Position numbers and translations under genes: made by a program. Shown piece by piece: positions 6,704 to 15,072 of a stretch of DNA of 64,000 bases (its first letter is position 1; every line of letters starts with the position of its first letter). The DNA comes from an uncultured Christensenellaceae bacterium (GTDB taxonomy: Bacteria; Bacillota; Clostridia; Christensenellales; Pumilibacteraceae). Where the stretch lies: the NCBI GenBank assembly GCA_910587455.1, contig CAJULK010000006.1, positions 1 to 64,000 on the forward strand. Reading direction: 5' to 3'. Under the pieces are notes generated by a model. It saw nothing but the letters and a program-made list of their open reading frames with translations, made no database searches and was not told the DNA's origin.

Positions 6704-7146
6704 TATGAAAGAACTGACCGAATACGAAATACAAAAAGCCTAGCATAAGCGGATTTTGGTGCGTAATGAATATCGAGGCGTGGGTAAATAACGATATGCC
6801 GCTTGTGCGCAAACAGCAAATCGACTTAAATAAAATCAAGTTTTCGGATTATACGAAAACAAAAATAAACGACAAAGAGAATGCACACAACACTGTGCAT
6901 TGCGTGATAACTATAGCATATTCGCCCGAATACGATGAAGTGATTTTTATAAAACAGGAATTTGTTAATAGAATAAGTTAGTATTACGAATATATGGTTA
7001 ATCAGGCTGACAAAAAAACGATGGGATAAATACTATTAAAAAGCGATTTCATGAAAAAGTGTATCGACCGGTTTAGTTGTGATCTATAATGTTTCCGATT
7101 ATAATATGCGCGTATCTGCGGACAGCGGGCTGGCGGCAATCAATAC
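6704..7146 (+). pseudogene. Decayed gene of unknown family
   Basis: Coding-like sequence broken several times. An initial MKELTEYEIQKA frame stops at once. A second frame (6766-6981, MNIEAWVNNDMPLVRKQQI...SPEYDEVIFIKQEFVNRIS) stops at TAG 6979-6981 and reads on as YYEYMVNQADKKTMG, stop, ILLKSDFMKKCIDRFSC. A further shift gives VIYNVSDYNMRVSADSGLAAIN. At least two stops and two frame changes. Function unknown; consistent with a dead accessory gene. Confidence 0.4.
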
Positions 7147-7175
7147 TTGACTTGTTTAATATTTTGGGTTATAAT
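7147..7175 (+). promoter_or_regulatory. Promoter of the patatin-like gene
   Basis: TTGACT (7147-7152), 17 bases, TATAAT (7170-7175). It lies 52 bases before the ATG at 7228. Confidence 0.8.
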
Positions 7176-7227
7176 CCGAACGAACATGGCGTTATAACCG
7201 TGTGCGAAAGAATTAAGAGGCAAGCAT

Positions 7228-8079
7228 ATGAAAGTAGGCGTAATAGACGTAGGCGGCGGGTTCCGCGGCATATATGCGACGGGCGTTCTGGACTACTGTC
7301 AGGATAACGGTATAAAGTTCGACGTCGCTCTCGCAATATCGGCAGGAAGCGCGAATTTGGCGTCTTTTCTTTCTCGTCAGCGCGGACGGAATTATACTTT
7401 CTACACCAAGTACGCTTTTCGTAAGGAATATGCGAGCTTGCGCAACTTCATATTCAAAAAGTCGTATATCGACATGGAGTATGTTTTCGGCACGCTATGT
7501 AAGCACGACGGCGAGGATCCGCTCGATTATCCGACGCTGCGCGACAATCCTGCCGAGTTTATCATTATAGCTACAGACGCGGAAACGGGGGAAGCGGTAT
7601 ACTTCGACAAGAGCGATTTGACTCAGGACAGTTACGATCCGCTCAAAGCGTCGTCGTCGATCCCGTTTGTAAACAAGCCGTACGTCATTGACGGGAAGCC
7701 GTATTACGACGGTGCGCTCGGCGATCCCGTGCCCGTCGCGAAGGCGTTTTCGCTCGGTTGCGATTTAGTCGTGCTCATTCTTACAAAACCCGAAAACAAA
7801 CCGCGCGAGCAGGGTAACGATCCCAAAATCGCCAAGCGTATCCAAAAGAGATATCCGAAAGCGGCGGAGCAGTTGATTCTGCGTGCGCAGCACTACAACG
7901 AAGGTGTGGCATTGGCTCGACAATACGCCGAGCAGGGGAAATTGCTGATAGTGTCGCCGGACGACACTTTCGGCGTGGACACGCTTCACAAAGACAGGGA
8001 CGCGCTAGACAAGCTGTATGCAAAAGGCTTGAGCGACGGTCGAAAGATCGAAGAGTTTTTACGGGCTAAACGCAAATGA
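7228..8079 (+). CDS. Patatin-like phospholipase (YjjU-type hydrolase)
   Basis: 283 aa, cytoplasmic. Patatin features in order: glycine-rich oxyanion loop GGGFRG (residues 9-14), nucleophile elbow AISAGS with Ser38, and the dyad aspartate in DGALGDPVPV (Asp161). Length and motifs match the YjjU subgroup of Ser-Asp acyl hydrolases, which act on phospholipids or other acyl esters; the substrate is unknown. AAGAGG lies 7 bases before the ATG. It is the first gene after the AT-rich island and has host-like codon use. A separate promoter at 8125 separates it from the cupin-TIR pair. Patatins also serve as anti-phage effectors, but no cyclic-nucleotide synthase is nearby, so a housekeeping role is at least as likely. 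Confidence 0.88.
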   Translation: MKVGVIDVGGGFRGIYATGVLDYCQDNGIKFDVALAISAGSANLASFLSRQRGRNYTFYTKYAFRKEYASLRNFIFKKSYIDMEYVFGTLCKHDGEDPLDYPTLRDNPAEFIIIATDAETGEAVYFDKSDLTQDSYDPLKASSSIPFVNKPYVIDGKPYYDGALGDPVPVAKAFSLGCDLVVLILTKPENKPREQGNDPKIAKRIQKRYPKAAEQLILRAQHYNEGVALARQYAEQGKLLIVSPDDTFGVDTLHKDRDALDKLYAKGLSDGRKIEEFLRAKRK

Positions 8080-8124
8080 CATATCCGTTAATACGTTTTT
8101 CGATCGGATAAAACGAATACCGTA

Positions 8125-8153
8125 TTGACAAAAACCGCGGTATGATTTATAAT
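8125..8153 (+). promoter_or_regulatory. Consensus promoter of the cupin-TIR operon
   Basis: TTGACA (8125-8130), 17 bases, TATAAT (8148-8153). The predicted start of RNA is near 8160. This rules out an in-frame ATG at 8142 and supports the start at 8202. Confidence 0.88.
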
Positions 8154-8201
8154 GAATGGCGTTGGGTTTATTTTGATGTTTGTTTCGATCGGAGCCGAGA
8201 T

Positions 8202-8636
8202 ATGAAGATTCTGAAAAAGTCCGAAATAGATAAGGGGTTTGAACGCTCGCAAAGGACGTATCTTTGCGGCAATTTACGCATTGCTGCGGAATCGGAGCAC
8301 ATACATACCGACGCGTACGAGATCGGCATAACCGAATACAAAGAGTACACCGCGGAAAAACCGCACCGTCATACTTTTAACGACGAATACAATTACGTGA
8401 TAGAAGGTCGGATAAAAGTGCTGCTTCTTTCCGAAAAGCGCGAAGAGGAGTTCGGCACCGGCGATTTGTTCGTTATAACTCCCAACGAACCGTATGCGTG
8501 CAAGGCAACCGCCGGAACGCGCGTTATATTCTCCAAAGTCCCCGGCGGCAACGACAAGGTCCTCGAACGGCCGAGCGCGGATATAAAGCGCTGGAGCGCG
8601 AGCTGGGACGCCGTATACGGAGAAATCGAAGCATGA
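8202..8636 (+). CDS. Single-domain cupin protein
   Basis: 144 aa from ATG 8202, with GGAG 7 bases upstream. The cupin core holds the metal-site pattern EKPHRHTFNDEYNYVIEG (about residues 53-70) and a second motif around FGTGDLFVITPNEPYA. No DNA-binding domain, signal peptide or membrane segment. Such small cupins bind a metal and a small ligand such as a sugar or nucleotide sugar, and act as isomerases or as sensors. The stop overlaps the next start as ATGA (8633-8636), so it is translated together with the TIR protein. This suggests a functional partnership, for example ligand sensing or handling the product of the TIR enzyme. That partnership is inference. Confidence 0.82.
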   Translation: MKILKKSEIDKGFERSQRTYLCGNLRIAAESEHIHTDAYEIGITEYKEYTAEKPHRHTFNDEYNYVIEGRIKVLLLSEKREEEFGTGDLFVITPNEPYACKATAGTRVIFSKVPGGNDKVLERPSADIKRWSASWDAVYGEIEA

Positions 8637-9724
8637 TTTTCATAAGTCACAAATTCGACGCCGATCACGAGTATGCGCTCAAACTGAAAGAGGTCTTGAA
8701 AGAGCACGGCATCGAGTGCTGGATAGCGCCCGAGGATGTGCCCGTCGGACATAATTTCGCGCAAGAAATACCTTTCGCGATAAAGAGCTGCGAAACGTTT
8801 TTGTTGTTGCTGACAAATGCGAGTCAACATTCTTCGCACATATCCAAAGAAGTCAATTTCGCAATCAAGTACGGAAAAAGGATCGTGCCCGTCTGCGTGT
8901 CCGGCGAAACGATCGAGCTGACCGACGAGTACGACTATCTGCTGCAAAACGTTCAGATCAAAAAAGCGGATTTCGAACATGATGACTTTTCGGAGCTTAT
9001 CGGCGAACTGAAAGTCGATGCGCGCATATACAGCGTCGAGATCGACCGCAAGCGCAGATTCACGATGATCAAGGGCGATTTTCAGCACAACATGAAGTTT
9101 ATGATAGACACGGGGCTTATAGATACCGAAAAAACCGTGTTTGCGATCGGCATGGACGGATCGTCGCGGCTCGATCTGTCGTCCAATAAAGGCATATTAA
9201 AGTACGTGTGCGAGTTATTTCGCGACGAGTACGATATCTCGCTCGGAGTCTTGCAGGACTATGTGAACAAAGCGAAGATGACGCAGTTGAAGCACGCGTC
9301 AGAAGATCTGCCCATGCAGTACGGCGAAACGGTGTTCGTTAATGTTCCCGTAAAGCACGGGCGCAGTGTCAGGCTATTACTTGTCAGTAATTCCAACAAG
9401 CGAAGCTCTTATGCGGAAAACAACGATCTCGACGATGTGGAAGGTATAGATTCGCGTATAATAATACTGCGCGTTTTCAATAAATGCGCCGAACTCGGCG
9501 CCGCGGCGGAAAATCTCGTTATAGGCGCGATGGGCACTAACGGACTGTCATTTCCGTACGAAGTGATAACTGCGGAAATACTCAACGCCTACGTCTATTC
9601 GGTGCGGCAGGACATTTATCCGCATAACCTGTTCTATTCGGTGCGGCTTTCCGATATGGAAAATGCCGACGTAAAGCCCGAAAAAATATACAAGTACATA
9701 AGAAATCTGACCCAATTCTTATAA
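8633..9724 (+). CDS. TIR-domain protein with a macro-like C-terminal domain
   Basis: 363 aa from ATG 8633. Residues 1-130 form a TIR domain: MIFISHKFDADHEYALKL, CWIAPEDVPVGHNF, ETFLLLLTNASQHSSH, SKEVNFAIKYGKRIVPV. Glu73 sits where NAD-cleaving bacterial TIRs have their catalytic glutamate. Residues about 150-363 contain beta-strand and turn patterns (TVFAIGMDG, GETVFVNVPV, VRLLLVSNS, ENLVIGAMGTNGLSFPYEVI). The last of these resembles the ligand loop of macro domains, which bind ADP-ribose derivatives. A TIR that makes, and a domain that reads, an NAD-derived signal in one chain would recall Thoeris. TIR is sure; macro-like is a pattern-based inference. It is coupled by overlap to the cupin gene and not linked to ThsA-like genes. 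Confidence 0.85.
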   Translation: MIFISHKFDADHEYALKLKEVLKEHGIECWIAPEDVPVGHNFAQEIPFAIKSCETFLLLLTNASQHSSHISKEVNFAIKYGKRIVPVCVSGETIELTDEYDYLLQNVQIKKADFEHDDFSELIGELKVDARIYSVEIDRKRRFTMIKGDFQHNMKFMIDTGLIDTEKTVFAIGMDGSSRLDLSSNKGILKYVCELFRDEYDISLGVLQDYVNKAKMTQLKHASEDLPMQYGETVFVNVPVKHGRSVRLLLVSNSNKRSSYAENNDLDDVEGIDSRIIILRVFNKCAELGAAAENLVIGAMGTNGLSFPYEVITAEILNAYVYSVRQDIYPHNLFYSVRLSDMENADVKPEKIYKYIRNLTQFL

Positions 9725-9729
9725 GACTC

Positions 9730-9750
9730 GTTCGATCGGGGAAATCGAAC
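9730..9750. terminator. Hairpin after the TIR gene
   Basis: GTTCGAT (9730-9736), 7-base loop, ATCGAAC (9744-9750). No T-run follows, so terminator function is uncertain. Another stem (TCGCGTAT ... ATACGCGA) lies near 9832-9859. The 277 bases 9725-10001 hold no gene. Confidence 0.4.
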
Positions 9751-9903
9751 TCGTCGCGGCGCGAGCTCGGATCATATATGCGTACAGCCGCATTTCGGGA
9801 TAGCGTGCGCCTTTTTTTTGTGCGTATATCGTCGCGTATGCCTTTTGCGGTATACGCGAGTTTCGAATTTTGCAAAATTTTCTCTAAAACGACCTTAAAT
9901 CCG

Positions 9904-9932
9904 TTGACATATCGCGCAGTATAATATATACT
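9904..9932 (+). promoter_or_regulatory. Promoter of the regulator-potABCD operon
   Basis: TTGACA (9904-9909), 17 bases, TATACT (9927-9932). Confidence 0.85.
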
Positions 9933-9940
9933 TTCCCTTG

Positions 9941-9957
9941 GTTTACTAAATGTAAAC
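9941..9957. promoter_or_regulatory. Palindromic operator candidate for the XRE-cupin regulator
   Basis: GTTTAC-TAAAT-GTAAAC (9941-9957) lies 8 bases after the -10 box. A related half site, CAGTTTAC, lies at 9981-9988. The position at the transcription start suggests autorepression by the XRE-cupin protein encoded next. Confidence 0.6.
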
Positions 9958-10001
9958 AAAAAGTTTAAGTAAAATTAACTCAGTTTACGGGGAGCATACG
10001 T

Positions 10002-10556
10002 GTGACCGACGAATCGATCGGATTTTCAATAGGTGCAAAGCTGCGCGATCTGCGGCTCAAAAACGGACTTACGCAAGAGGAGCTTGCCGACCGCGCCGAG
10101 CTTTCGAAGGGCTTTATAAGCCAGCTCGAAAACGACGTCAATTCGCCGTCGATAGCGACGCTTATCGACATACTGACGCTTTTGGGATCGAGTTTGAAAG
10201 AGTTCTTTTCGGACGGCGACGACGGCAAGATCGCGTTTACCGCAGCCGACTTTTTCGAGAAAAAGACGGACGGCGAAACGGTTACTTGGATCGTGCCGAC
10301 GGCGCAGAAAAACGCAATGGAGCCGATCACGGTCGAGCTGGAAAAGGGATGTTCCACCGATTCGGACATTCCGCATGACGGCGAGGAGTTCGGCTACGTG
10401 CTCGACGGCAAAGTCGAAGTTACGGTAGGCGACAGGACTGCGGTAGTAGGCAAGGGTGAGACGTTTTATTTTTCGTCCGACCGCAAGCACAGCGTAAAGA
10501 ACGTTGCAAACGGCAAAAGCAAGATTCTCTGGGTTTCGTGCCCGCCCACATTTTAG
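10002..10556 (+). CDS. XRE-cupin transcriptional regulator of polyamine uptake
   Basis: 184 aa, GTG start at 10002 with GGGGAG 7 bases upstream. Residues about 10-65 form an XRE helix-turn-helix (LRDLRLKNGLTQEELADRAELSKGFISQLE). Residues 110-184 form a cupin (IPHDGEEFGYVLDGKVEVTVGD). This two-domain layout is that of PuuR-type regulators, where the cupin senses a small effector. It begins the operon potABCD, whose first gene is 15 bases downstream, so the effector is probably putrescine or spermidine (inference). The palindrome at 9941-9957 is the likely operator. Confidence 0.9.
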   Translation: MTDESIGFSIGAKLRDLRLKNGLTQEELADRAELSKGFISQLENDVNSPSIATLIDILTLLGSSLKEFFSDGDDGKIAFTAADFFEKKTDGETVTWIVPTAQKNAMEPITVELEKGCSTDSDIPHDGEEFGYVLDGKVEVTVGDRTAVVGKGETFYFSSDRKHSVKNVANGKSKILWVSCPPTF

Positions 10557-10571
10557 CAAGGATTACCTATT

Positions 10572-12098
10572 ATGGCGACAGGTGCAAGAGAGAAATTCGA
10601 CAATATCATCGAAATAAAGAACGTCAGCAAAGTGTTCGACGGGATCACCGTAGTAGACGACGTCAATCTTGCCGTGCGGCGCGGCGAGTTTGTAACGCTG
10701 CTCGGTCCGTCGGGCTGCGGCAAGACGACTCTTCTCCGCATGATCGCGGGGTTCGAGATGCCGACGAAAGGTTCTATATTTTTGGAAAAAACGGATGTTA
10801 CCACGCTCCCGCCGCACCTGCGTCCCATAAATACGGTGTTTCAAAAGTATGCGCTTTTTCCGCACATAAACGTTTTCAAAAACATCGCGTTCGGGCTTAA
10901 ATTAAAGCGCATACAGACGGGCGAGCTCGACAAGAACGGCAAGCCTGTGACGCGCAAGTTTACCAAATCCGAAATTAAAGAAAAGGTCGAGCGGGCGCTC
11001 AAGCTCGTCGGACTTGAAGCGTACGGACACCGTGACGTGACGGGGCTTTCGGGCGGACAGCAGCAGCGCGTCGCGATAGCGCGCGCGATAGTCTGCGAAC
11101 CCAAAGTGCTGCTTCTCGACGAACCGCTCGGCGCGCTCGATCTTAAAATGCGCAAGGAGATGCAGCACGAGCTTGCTGCCATGCACAAAAATCTGGGCAT
11201 CACGTTTATTTACGTTACGCACGATCAGGAAGAGGCGCTCACCATGTCCGACAAGATCGTCGTCATGACGGACGGCGCGGTGCAGCAGTACGGCACGCCC
11301 AAAAAGATATACGACGAACCCGCCAATGCGTTCGTAGCCGATTTCATAGGCGAGAGCAATATACTTTCGGGCGTTATGAAAAAAGATTTTCTCGTGGAAT
11401 TTTGCGGCACTGCGTTTAAGTGCATGGACAAAGGCTACGGCAAGGACGAACGCGTCGATCTCGTCGTCAGACCCGAGGATATCACCGTCGATAAAAACAA
11501 GGGCGCGCTCAAAGGCGAAGTCGTTTCGTCCGTATTCAAGGGCACGTATTACGAAATGGAAATACTTGCCAACGACTATCAGTTTACTGTGCAGAACACC
11601 GTCGAATACGGCGCGGGCGAAACGGTGTATATGTCCGTAGAGCCGAACGGCATACACATAATGAAAAAGCTGAAAACCGTCAACGAGTTCGACGGCGTTA
11701 TCGCTGCCGAAAACGTCGTGTCGTTCTGCGGCGGCGATTTCGAATTCGTGCCTTACGACGCGTTCGAGAAGGGCGACGAAGTGCGCGTCAAGATCCCGTT
11801 CGATAAGATCGAGCTTACCGACGACGAAGCGGACGGCGTTATCGGCGCCAACGTGACGCAGACGTTTTACAAGGGCAGTTATTATCAGGTGCAGATATAC
11901 ACGGACGACGACAACGATTTCTTTATAGATACCGTGGACGAGTGGGATATAGGCGACCGCGTGGGCGTGCGCATAGATCCACGCGACGTGACGGTGGTGC
12001 GGCGCGAACCCCGAATAGAGAGCGAGCACGCCGCAGCCGCGGAAGAATCAGCCGAAGCGGACGGCGTCGGCGAAGCGGAGGTGCCCGATGGCAAATAA
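10572..12098 (+). CDS. potA: Spermidine/putrescine ABC transporter ATP-binding protein with tandem TOBE domains
   Basis: 508 aa, much longer than the usual about 370. NBD: Walker A GPSGCGKT (residues 45-52), Q-loop near FQKYALFPH, signature LSGGQ (159-163), Walker B VLLLDEP (179-185), H-loop VTHDQEEA. The C-terminal part contains two related TOBE-like units, one around VVSSVFKGTYYEMEI and one around NVTQTFYKGSYYQVQI. This explains the extra length as an internal duplication. It powers polyamine import through PotB and PotC. It starts 15 bases after the regulator and overlaps potB by 11 bases. The acidic, Ala/Glu-rich tail (last 30 residues) is probably disordered. Confidence 0.95.
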   Translation: MATGAREKFDNIIEIKNVSKVFDGITVVDDVNLAVRRGEFVTLLGPSGCGKTTLLRMIAGFEMPTKGSIFLEKTDVTTLPPHLRPINTVFQKYALFPHINVFKNIAFGLKLKRIQTGELDKNGKPVTRKFTKSEIKEKVERALKLVGLEAYGHRDVTGLSGGQQQRVAIARAIVCEPKVLLLDEPLGALDLKMRKEMQHELAAMHKNLGITFIYVTHDQEEALTMSDKIVVMTDGAVQQYGTPKKIYDEPANAFVADFIGESNILSGVMKKDFLVEFCGTAFKCMDKGYGKDERVDLVVRPEDITVDKNKGALKGEVVSSVFKGTYYEMEILANDYQFTVQNTVEYGAGETVYMSVEPNGIHIMKKLKTVNEFDGVIAAENVVSFCGGDFEFVPYDAFEKGDEVRVKIPFDKIELTDDEADGVIGANVTQTFYKGSYYQVQIYTDDDNDFFIDTVDEWDIGDRVGVRIDPRDVTVVRREPRIESEHAAAAEESAEADGVGEAEVPDGK

Positions 12099-12951
12099 GA
12101 CCGAAGGCGCCGTGACGCTCGAGCCCGAAGGGCAGGGCGGAAAATCGCGCAAGCGCAAGATACGCGGAATACGGCGGTCGGCGTTTGCAATGCCGTATCT
12201 CGCGTTGAGCGTGATATTCGTTATAGTACCGCTCTTTATTATGCTGTACTATGCTTTTACCGATCTCAAGACCGGTCGGTTTACGTTCGGGAATTTTTTG
12301 GATTTTTTCAGCGATATAAACAGGCTGAAGATCATGGGCAGATCGTTTCTTGTCGCGCTTTTGACGACCGTCGTGTGTTTTGTTTTGGCGTATCCGCTCG
12401 CGCTCGCGTTGAGCTCGTCGGCGCTCAATAAGAAGTTTATACTCGTAATGCTGTTTATAATGCCGATGTGGATCAACTCTCTGCTCAGGACGTATGCGGT
12501 AAAGATAGTGCTGTACATGCTCAACGTTACAAGCCCGTGGGCGGCGGTGACGATCGGCATGGTGTACGATTTTTTCCCGTTCATGCTGCTGCCGCTGTAC
12601 TCGGTGCTTTCGGGCATGGATAAAGCGCTTATAGAGGCGGCGCACGATCTCGGCGCGTCGCCGGTGCGCACGCTGTTTACGGTGCGTCTTCCGCTGTCGG
12701 TGCCCGGCATAGTGTCGGGCGTGCTCATGGTTTTTATGCCCACGGTATCTACGTTCGCGATTTCGGATATACTCGGCAACGGCATAGAAACGTACATGTT
12801 CGGAAATATAATAAACGAATATTTCCTTAACAGCGGCGGCTGGCACAAAGGTTCCGCATACTCTTTGATATTGCTTATTCTGATAGCAGTCACCGTAATT
12901 GCCGCCAACGTTATAAACAAGGGCAAGACCGAAGTGGGGGGTGTGCTGTGA
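12088..12951 (+). CDS. potB: Spermidine/putrescine ABC transporter permease PotB
   Basis: 287 aa integral membrane protein with about six hydrophobic helices, beginning after a basic N-terminus (GGKSRKRKIRGIRR). The EAA loop that docks on PotA is visible as EAAHDLGASPVRTLFTVRLP, followed by PGIVSG. It overlaps potA at its start and potC at its end (GTGA). It forms the heterodimeric channel with PotC. Confidence 0.95.
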   Translation: MANKTEGAVTLEPEGQGGKSRKRKIRGIRRSAFAMPYLALSVIFVIVPLFIMLYYAFTDLKTGRFTFGNFLDFFSDINRLKIMGRSFLVALLTTVVCFVLAYPLALALSSSALNKKFILVMLFIMPMWINSLLRTYAVKIVLYMLNVTSPWAAVTIGMVYDFFPFMLLPLYSVLSGMDKALIEAAHDLGASPVRTLFTVRLPLSVPGIVSGVLMVFMPTVSTFAISDILGNGIETYMFGNIINEYFLNSGGWHKGSAYSLILLILIAVTVIAANVINKGKTEVGGVL

Positions 12952-13751
12952 AGAAACAGGTCAAAAGCGCACTCGTTTGGTCGTTCGTGCTCGTAATGCT
13001 CGCGTTTATGTACGTGCCGATAATAATACTTATAGTATTCTCGTTCACGGGCGCGAGGGCGCTCGGCGATTGGGACGGGTTTACATTCTCGCTGTACGCC
13101 GATCTGTTTTCCAATGCGCGCATAATGAAGGCGCTCGCAAACTCGCTCATACTCGCGACGGTAAGCGGCGCGCTCGCAACGCTTTTCGGCACGACGGCGG
13201 CGGTCGGCATATTTTATATGCGCAAGTGGCGCAAGACGGCTGCGCATTTTGTTGCGAACATCACCATGGAAAACGCAGAGATAGTTACGGGCGTGCTGTT
13301 CATGATGTTCTTTCTCGCAGTCAAACTGCCGTACGGCTGGCCCGCGCTCATTATAGCGCACACGATAATCACCGTGCCGTACGTCATACTTTCTGTCACG
13401 CCCAAGCTGTCTCAGCTCAATCCCAATCTTTACGAAGCGGGACTCGATCTCGGCGCGTCGCCGGTGCGGTCTATGTTCACCGTGATAATCCCGCAGCTCG
13501 TGCCGGGAATGATAAGCGGGTTCGTAATGGCATTTGCGCTGTCGCTGGACGATTTTATCGTGTCCAAGTTTATAAACGGCAGCGTCGTGACGATACCTAT
13601 ATATCTGTATACGCAGCTCGTAAAAAAGGGCGTCGATCCGACGCTTCGCGCGCTGTCGTCCGTTCTGTTTGTGGCGGTGCTCGCGGTATTGATAGCGCTC
13701 AATGTAGCGAGCGCCAAAAAGCGCAAAAAGACGCTTGCCAAAACAAAATAA
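12948..13751 (+). CDS. potC: Spermidine/putrescine ABC transporter permease PotC
   Basis: 267 aa, GTG start overlapping the potB stop. Six predicted membrane helices and the EAA loop EAGLDLGASPVRSMFTVIIP. The motif SLDDFIVSKFI, typical of PotC, is present. It ends with a basic cytoplasmic tail (SAKKRKKTLAKTK). It partners PotB; potD follows after 37 bases. Confidence 0.95.
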   Translation: MKKQVKSALVWSFVLVMLAFMYVPIIILIVFSFTGARALGDWDGFTFSLYADLFSNARIMKALANSLILATVSGALATLFGTTAAVGIFYMRKWRKTAAHFVANITMENAEIVTGVLFMMFFLAVKLPYGWPALIIAHTIITVPYVILSVTPKLSQLNPNLYEAGLDLGASPVRSMFTVIIPQLVPGMISGFVMAFALSLDDFIVSKFINGSVVTIPIYLYTQLVKKGVDPTLRALSSVLFVAVLAVLIALNVASAKKRKKTLAKTK

Positions 13752-13788
13752 ATCGCTATTCTAATATGACGGGAGGTCATAGTCTATC

Positions 13789-15006
13789 ATGAAAAAAACA
13801 TTAGCCGTAATAACCGCCGCAGCGCTCGCGGTATCGAGTGCGTTCGTATTTGCGGGCTGCACGCCGCGCGACGAAAAACTGCGCATATATAATTGGGGCG
13901 ATTATATGGACGAGTCGCTTATCGCCGAGTTCGAAAGCTGGTATTCGGAGACCACCGGAAAGAAAATAAAGGTTGAATACGACACGTTCGATACCAACGA
14001 GGATATGATAACGCGCATAGAAGTTCAGAAAGAGGACTACGATCTCGTTTGCCCGTCCGACTACATGGCGGAGCGCATGATAAAGAGCAATCTCGTCAGC
14101 AAAGTGAACACCGAGATCTTCGATATGCACCGAGACGATCTGTTTTATGACGGTCTGGCGGAGATGATAACCCCGTTTGACGCGAACAACGAATATTTCG
14201 TGCCGTATATCTGGGGCACGTTCGGCATAATGTACGATACCGATAAGATAGCCGTCGGATCGGACGACATGAAGACTTGGGAAGCGCTGTGGCCGAGCAG
14301 CAAGTATAACAAGCGCATACTCATGAAGAACAGCGTGCGCGACGCTTATTCCGTCGCGCGCATTTACGAAAACCGCGCGCGGCTGTCCGAACTTTCCGAC
14401 GGTTTTACCGACTACAACGCCGAGTACCGCGCCGAGCTCAATTCGTATTTCTCGGAGATCTCCGCCGATACTCTAAACGCCGCTAAAGCGACGCTTATAG
14501 CGCAGCGTTCGGGGCTGTTGAAGTACGAAGTGGACGACGGCAAAAACGACATGCTCGCCGGCACCACGGACGCCTGGCTCGGACTGTTTTGGTCGTGCGA
14601 TTCGGGCATAATCATGAACGAAACGAACGGCAAGCATTTTTATTACGAAGTGCCCAAAGAGGGCAGCAACGTTTGGGTGGACGGCTGGCTTATTCCCAAG
14701 TATGCCGGTAATGCGGACGCCGCAAATTACTTCCTCGAGTTTATCAATACGCACGAATACGCCAAAACCAATTTCGAATACCTCGGCAATACGCTCGCCG
14801 TAAAGAGCGTGATGGACGAAGCAAAATCGGAACTCGAAGCCGACACGCAGTTTTTTGCCGGCACGTATCCCGAGTTTAAGCAGATGTATCTCGACATGAT
14901 GTTCCCGCCCGCCGAAGTTCTTGCGCGCTGCGGAGTAATGCGCGACTTCGGAAAGGCGTGGAGCACCGAGCTCGACAGCATGTGGATAGACGTTAAAATA
15001 TCCTGA
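13789..15006 (+). CDS. potD: Polyamine-binding lipoprotein PotD
   Basis: 405 aa with a signal peptide ending in the lipobox FAGC, so Cys24 is the lipidated residue. The mature protein starts CTPRDEKLRIYNWGDYMDESL, the typical PotD/PotF opening. Later segments YDLVCPSDYMAERMI and PYIWGTFGIMYD are typical of this binding-protein fold. It captures putrescine or spermidine outside the membrane and delivers it to PotBC. GGGAGG lies upstream of the start. Confidence 0.94.
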   Translation: MKKTLAVITAAALAVSSAFVFAGCTPRDEKLRIYNWGDYMDESLIAEFESWYSETTGKKIKVEYDTFDTNEDMITRIEVQKEDYDLVCPSDYMAERMIKSNLVSKVNTEIFDMHRDDLFYDGLAEMITPFDANNEYFVPYIWGTFGIMYDTDKIAVGSDDMKTWEALWPSSKYNKRILMKNSVRDAYSVARIYENRARLSELSDGFTDYNAEYRAELNSYFSEISADTLNAAKATLIAQRSGLLKYEVDDGKNDMLAGTTDAWLGLFWSCDSGIIMNETNGKHFYYEVPKEGSNVWVDGWLIPKYAGNADAANYFLEFINTHEYAKTNFEYLGNTLAVKSVMDEAKSELEADTQFFAGTYPEFKQMYLDMMFPPAEVLARCGVMRDFGKAWSTELDSMWIDVKIS

Positions 15007-15072
15007 CCGCATGCCCGTTTCCGCCGGTTTGCGGCGCGGCGCTCAATTCGGGTGTAATTTCGTAATCGTATT

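Noticed and set aside
8142..8201. Earlier ATG for the cupin gene at 8142
   Set aside because: It lies before the predicted RNA start of the consensus promoter at 8125-8153. ATG 8202 has GGAG at a proper distance.
7228..9724. CBASS or classical Thoeris defence system
   Set aside because: No CD-NTase/cyclase gene accompanies the patatin, and no ThsA-type SIR2-SLOG or macro-TM partner accompanies the TIR protein.
9725..10001. Polyamine or other riboswitch before the pot operon
   Set aside because: The leader is short (about 65 bases) and holds an operator-like palindrome rather than a conserved aptamer fold.
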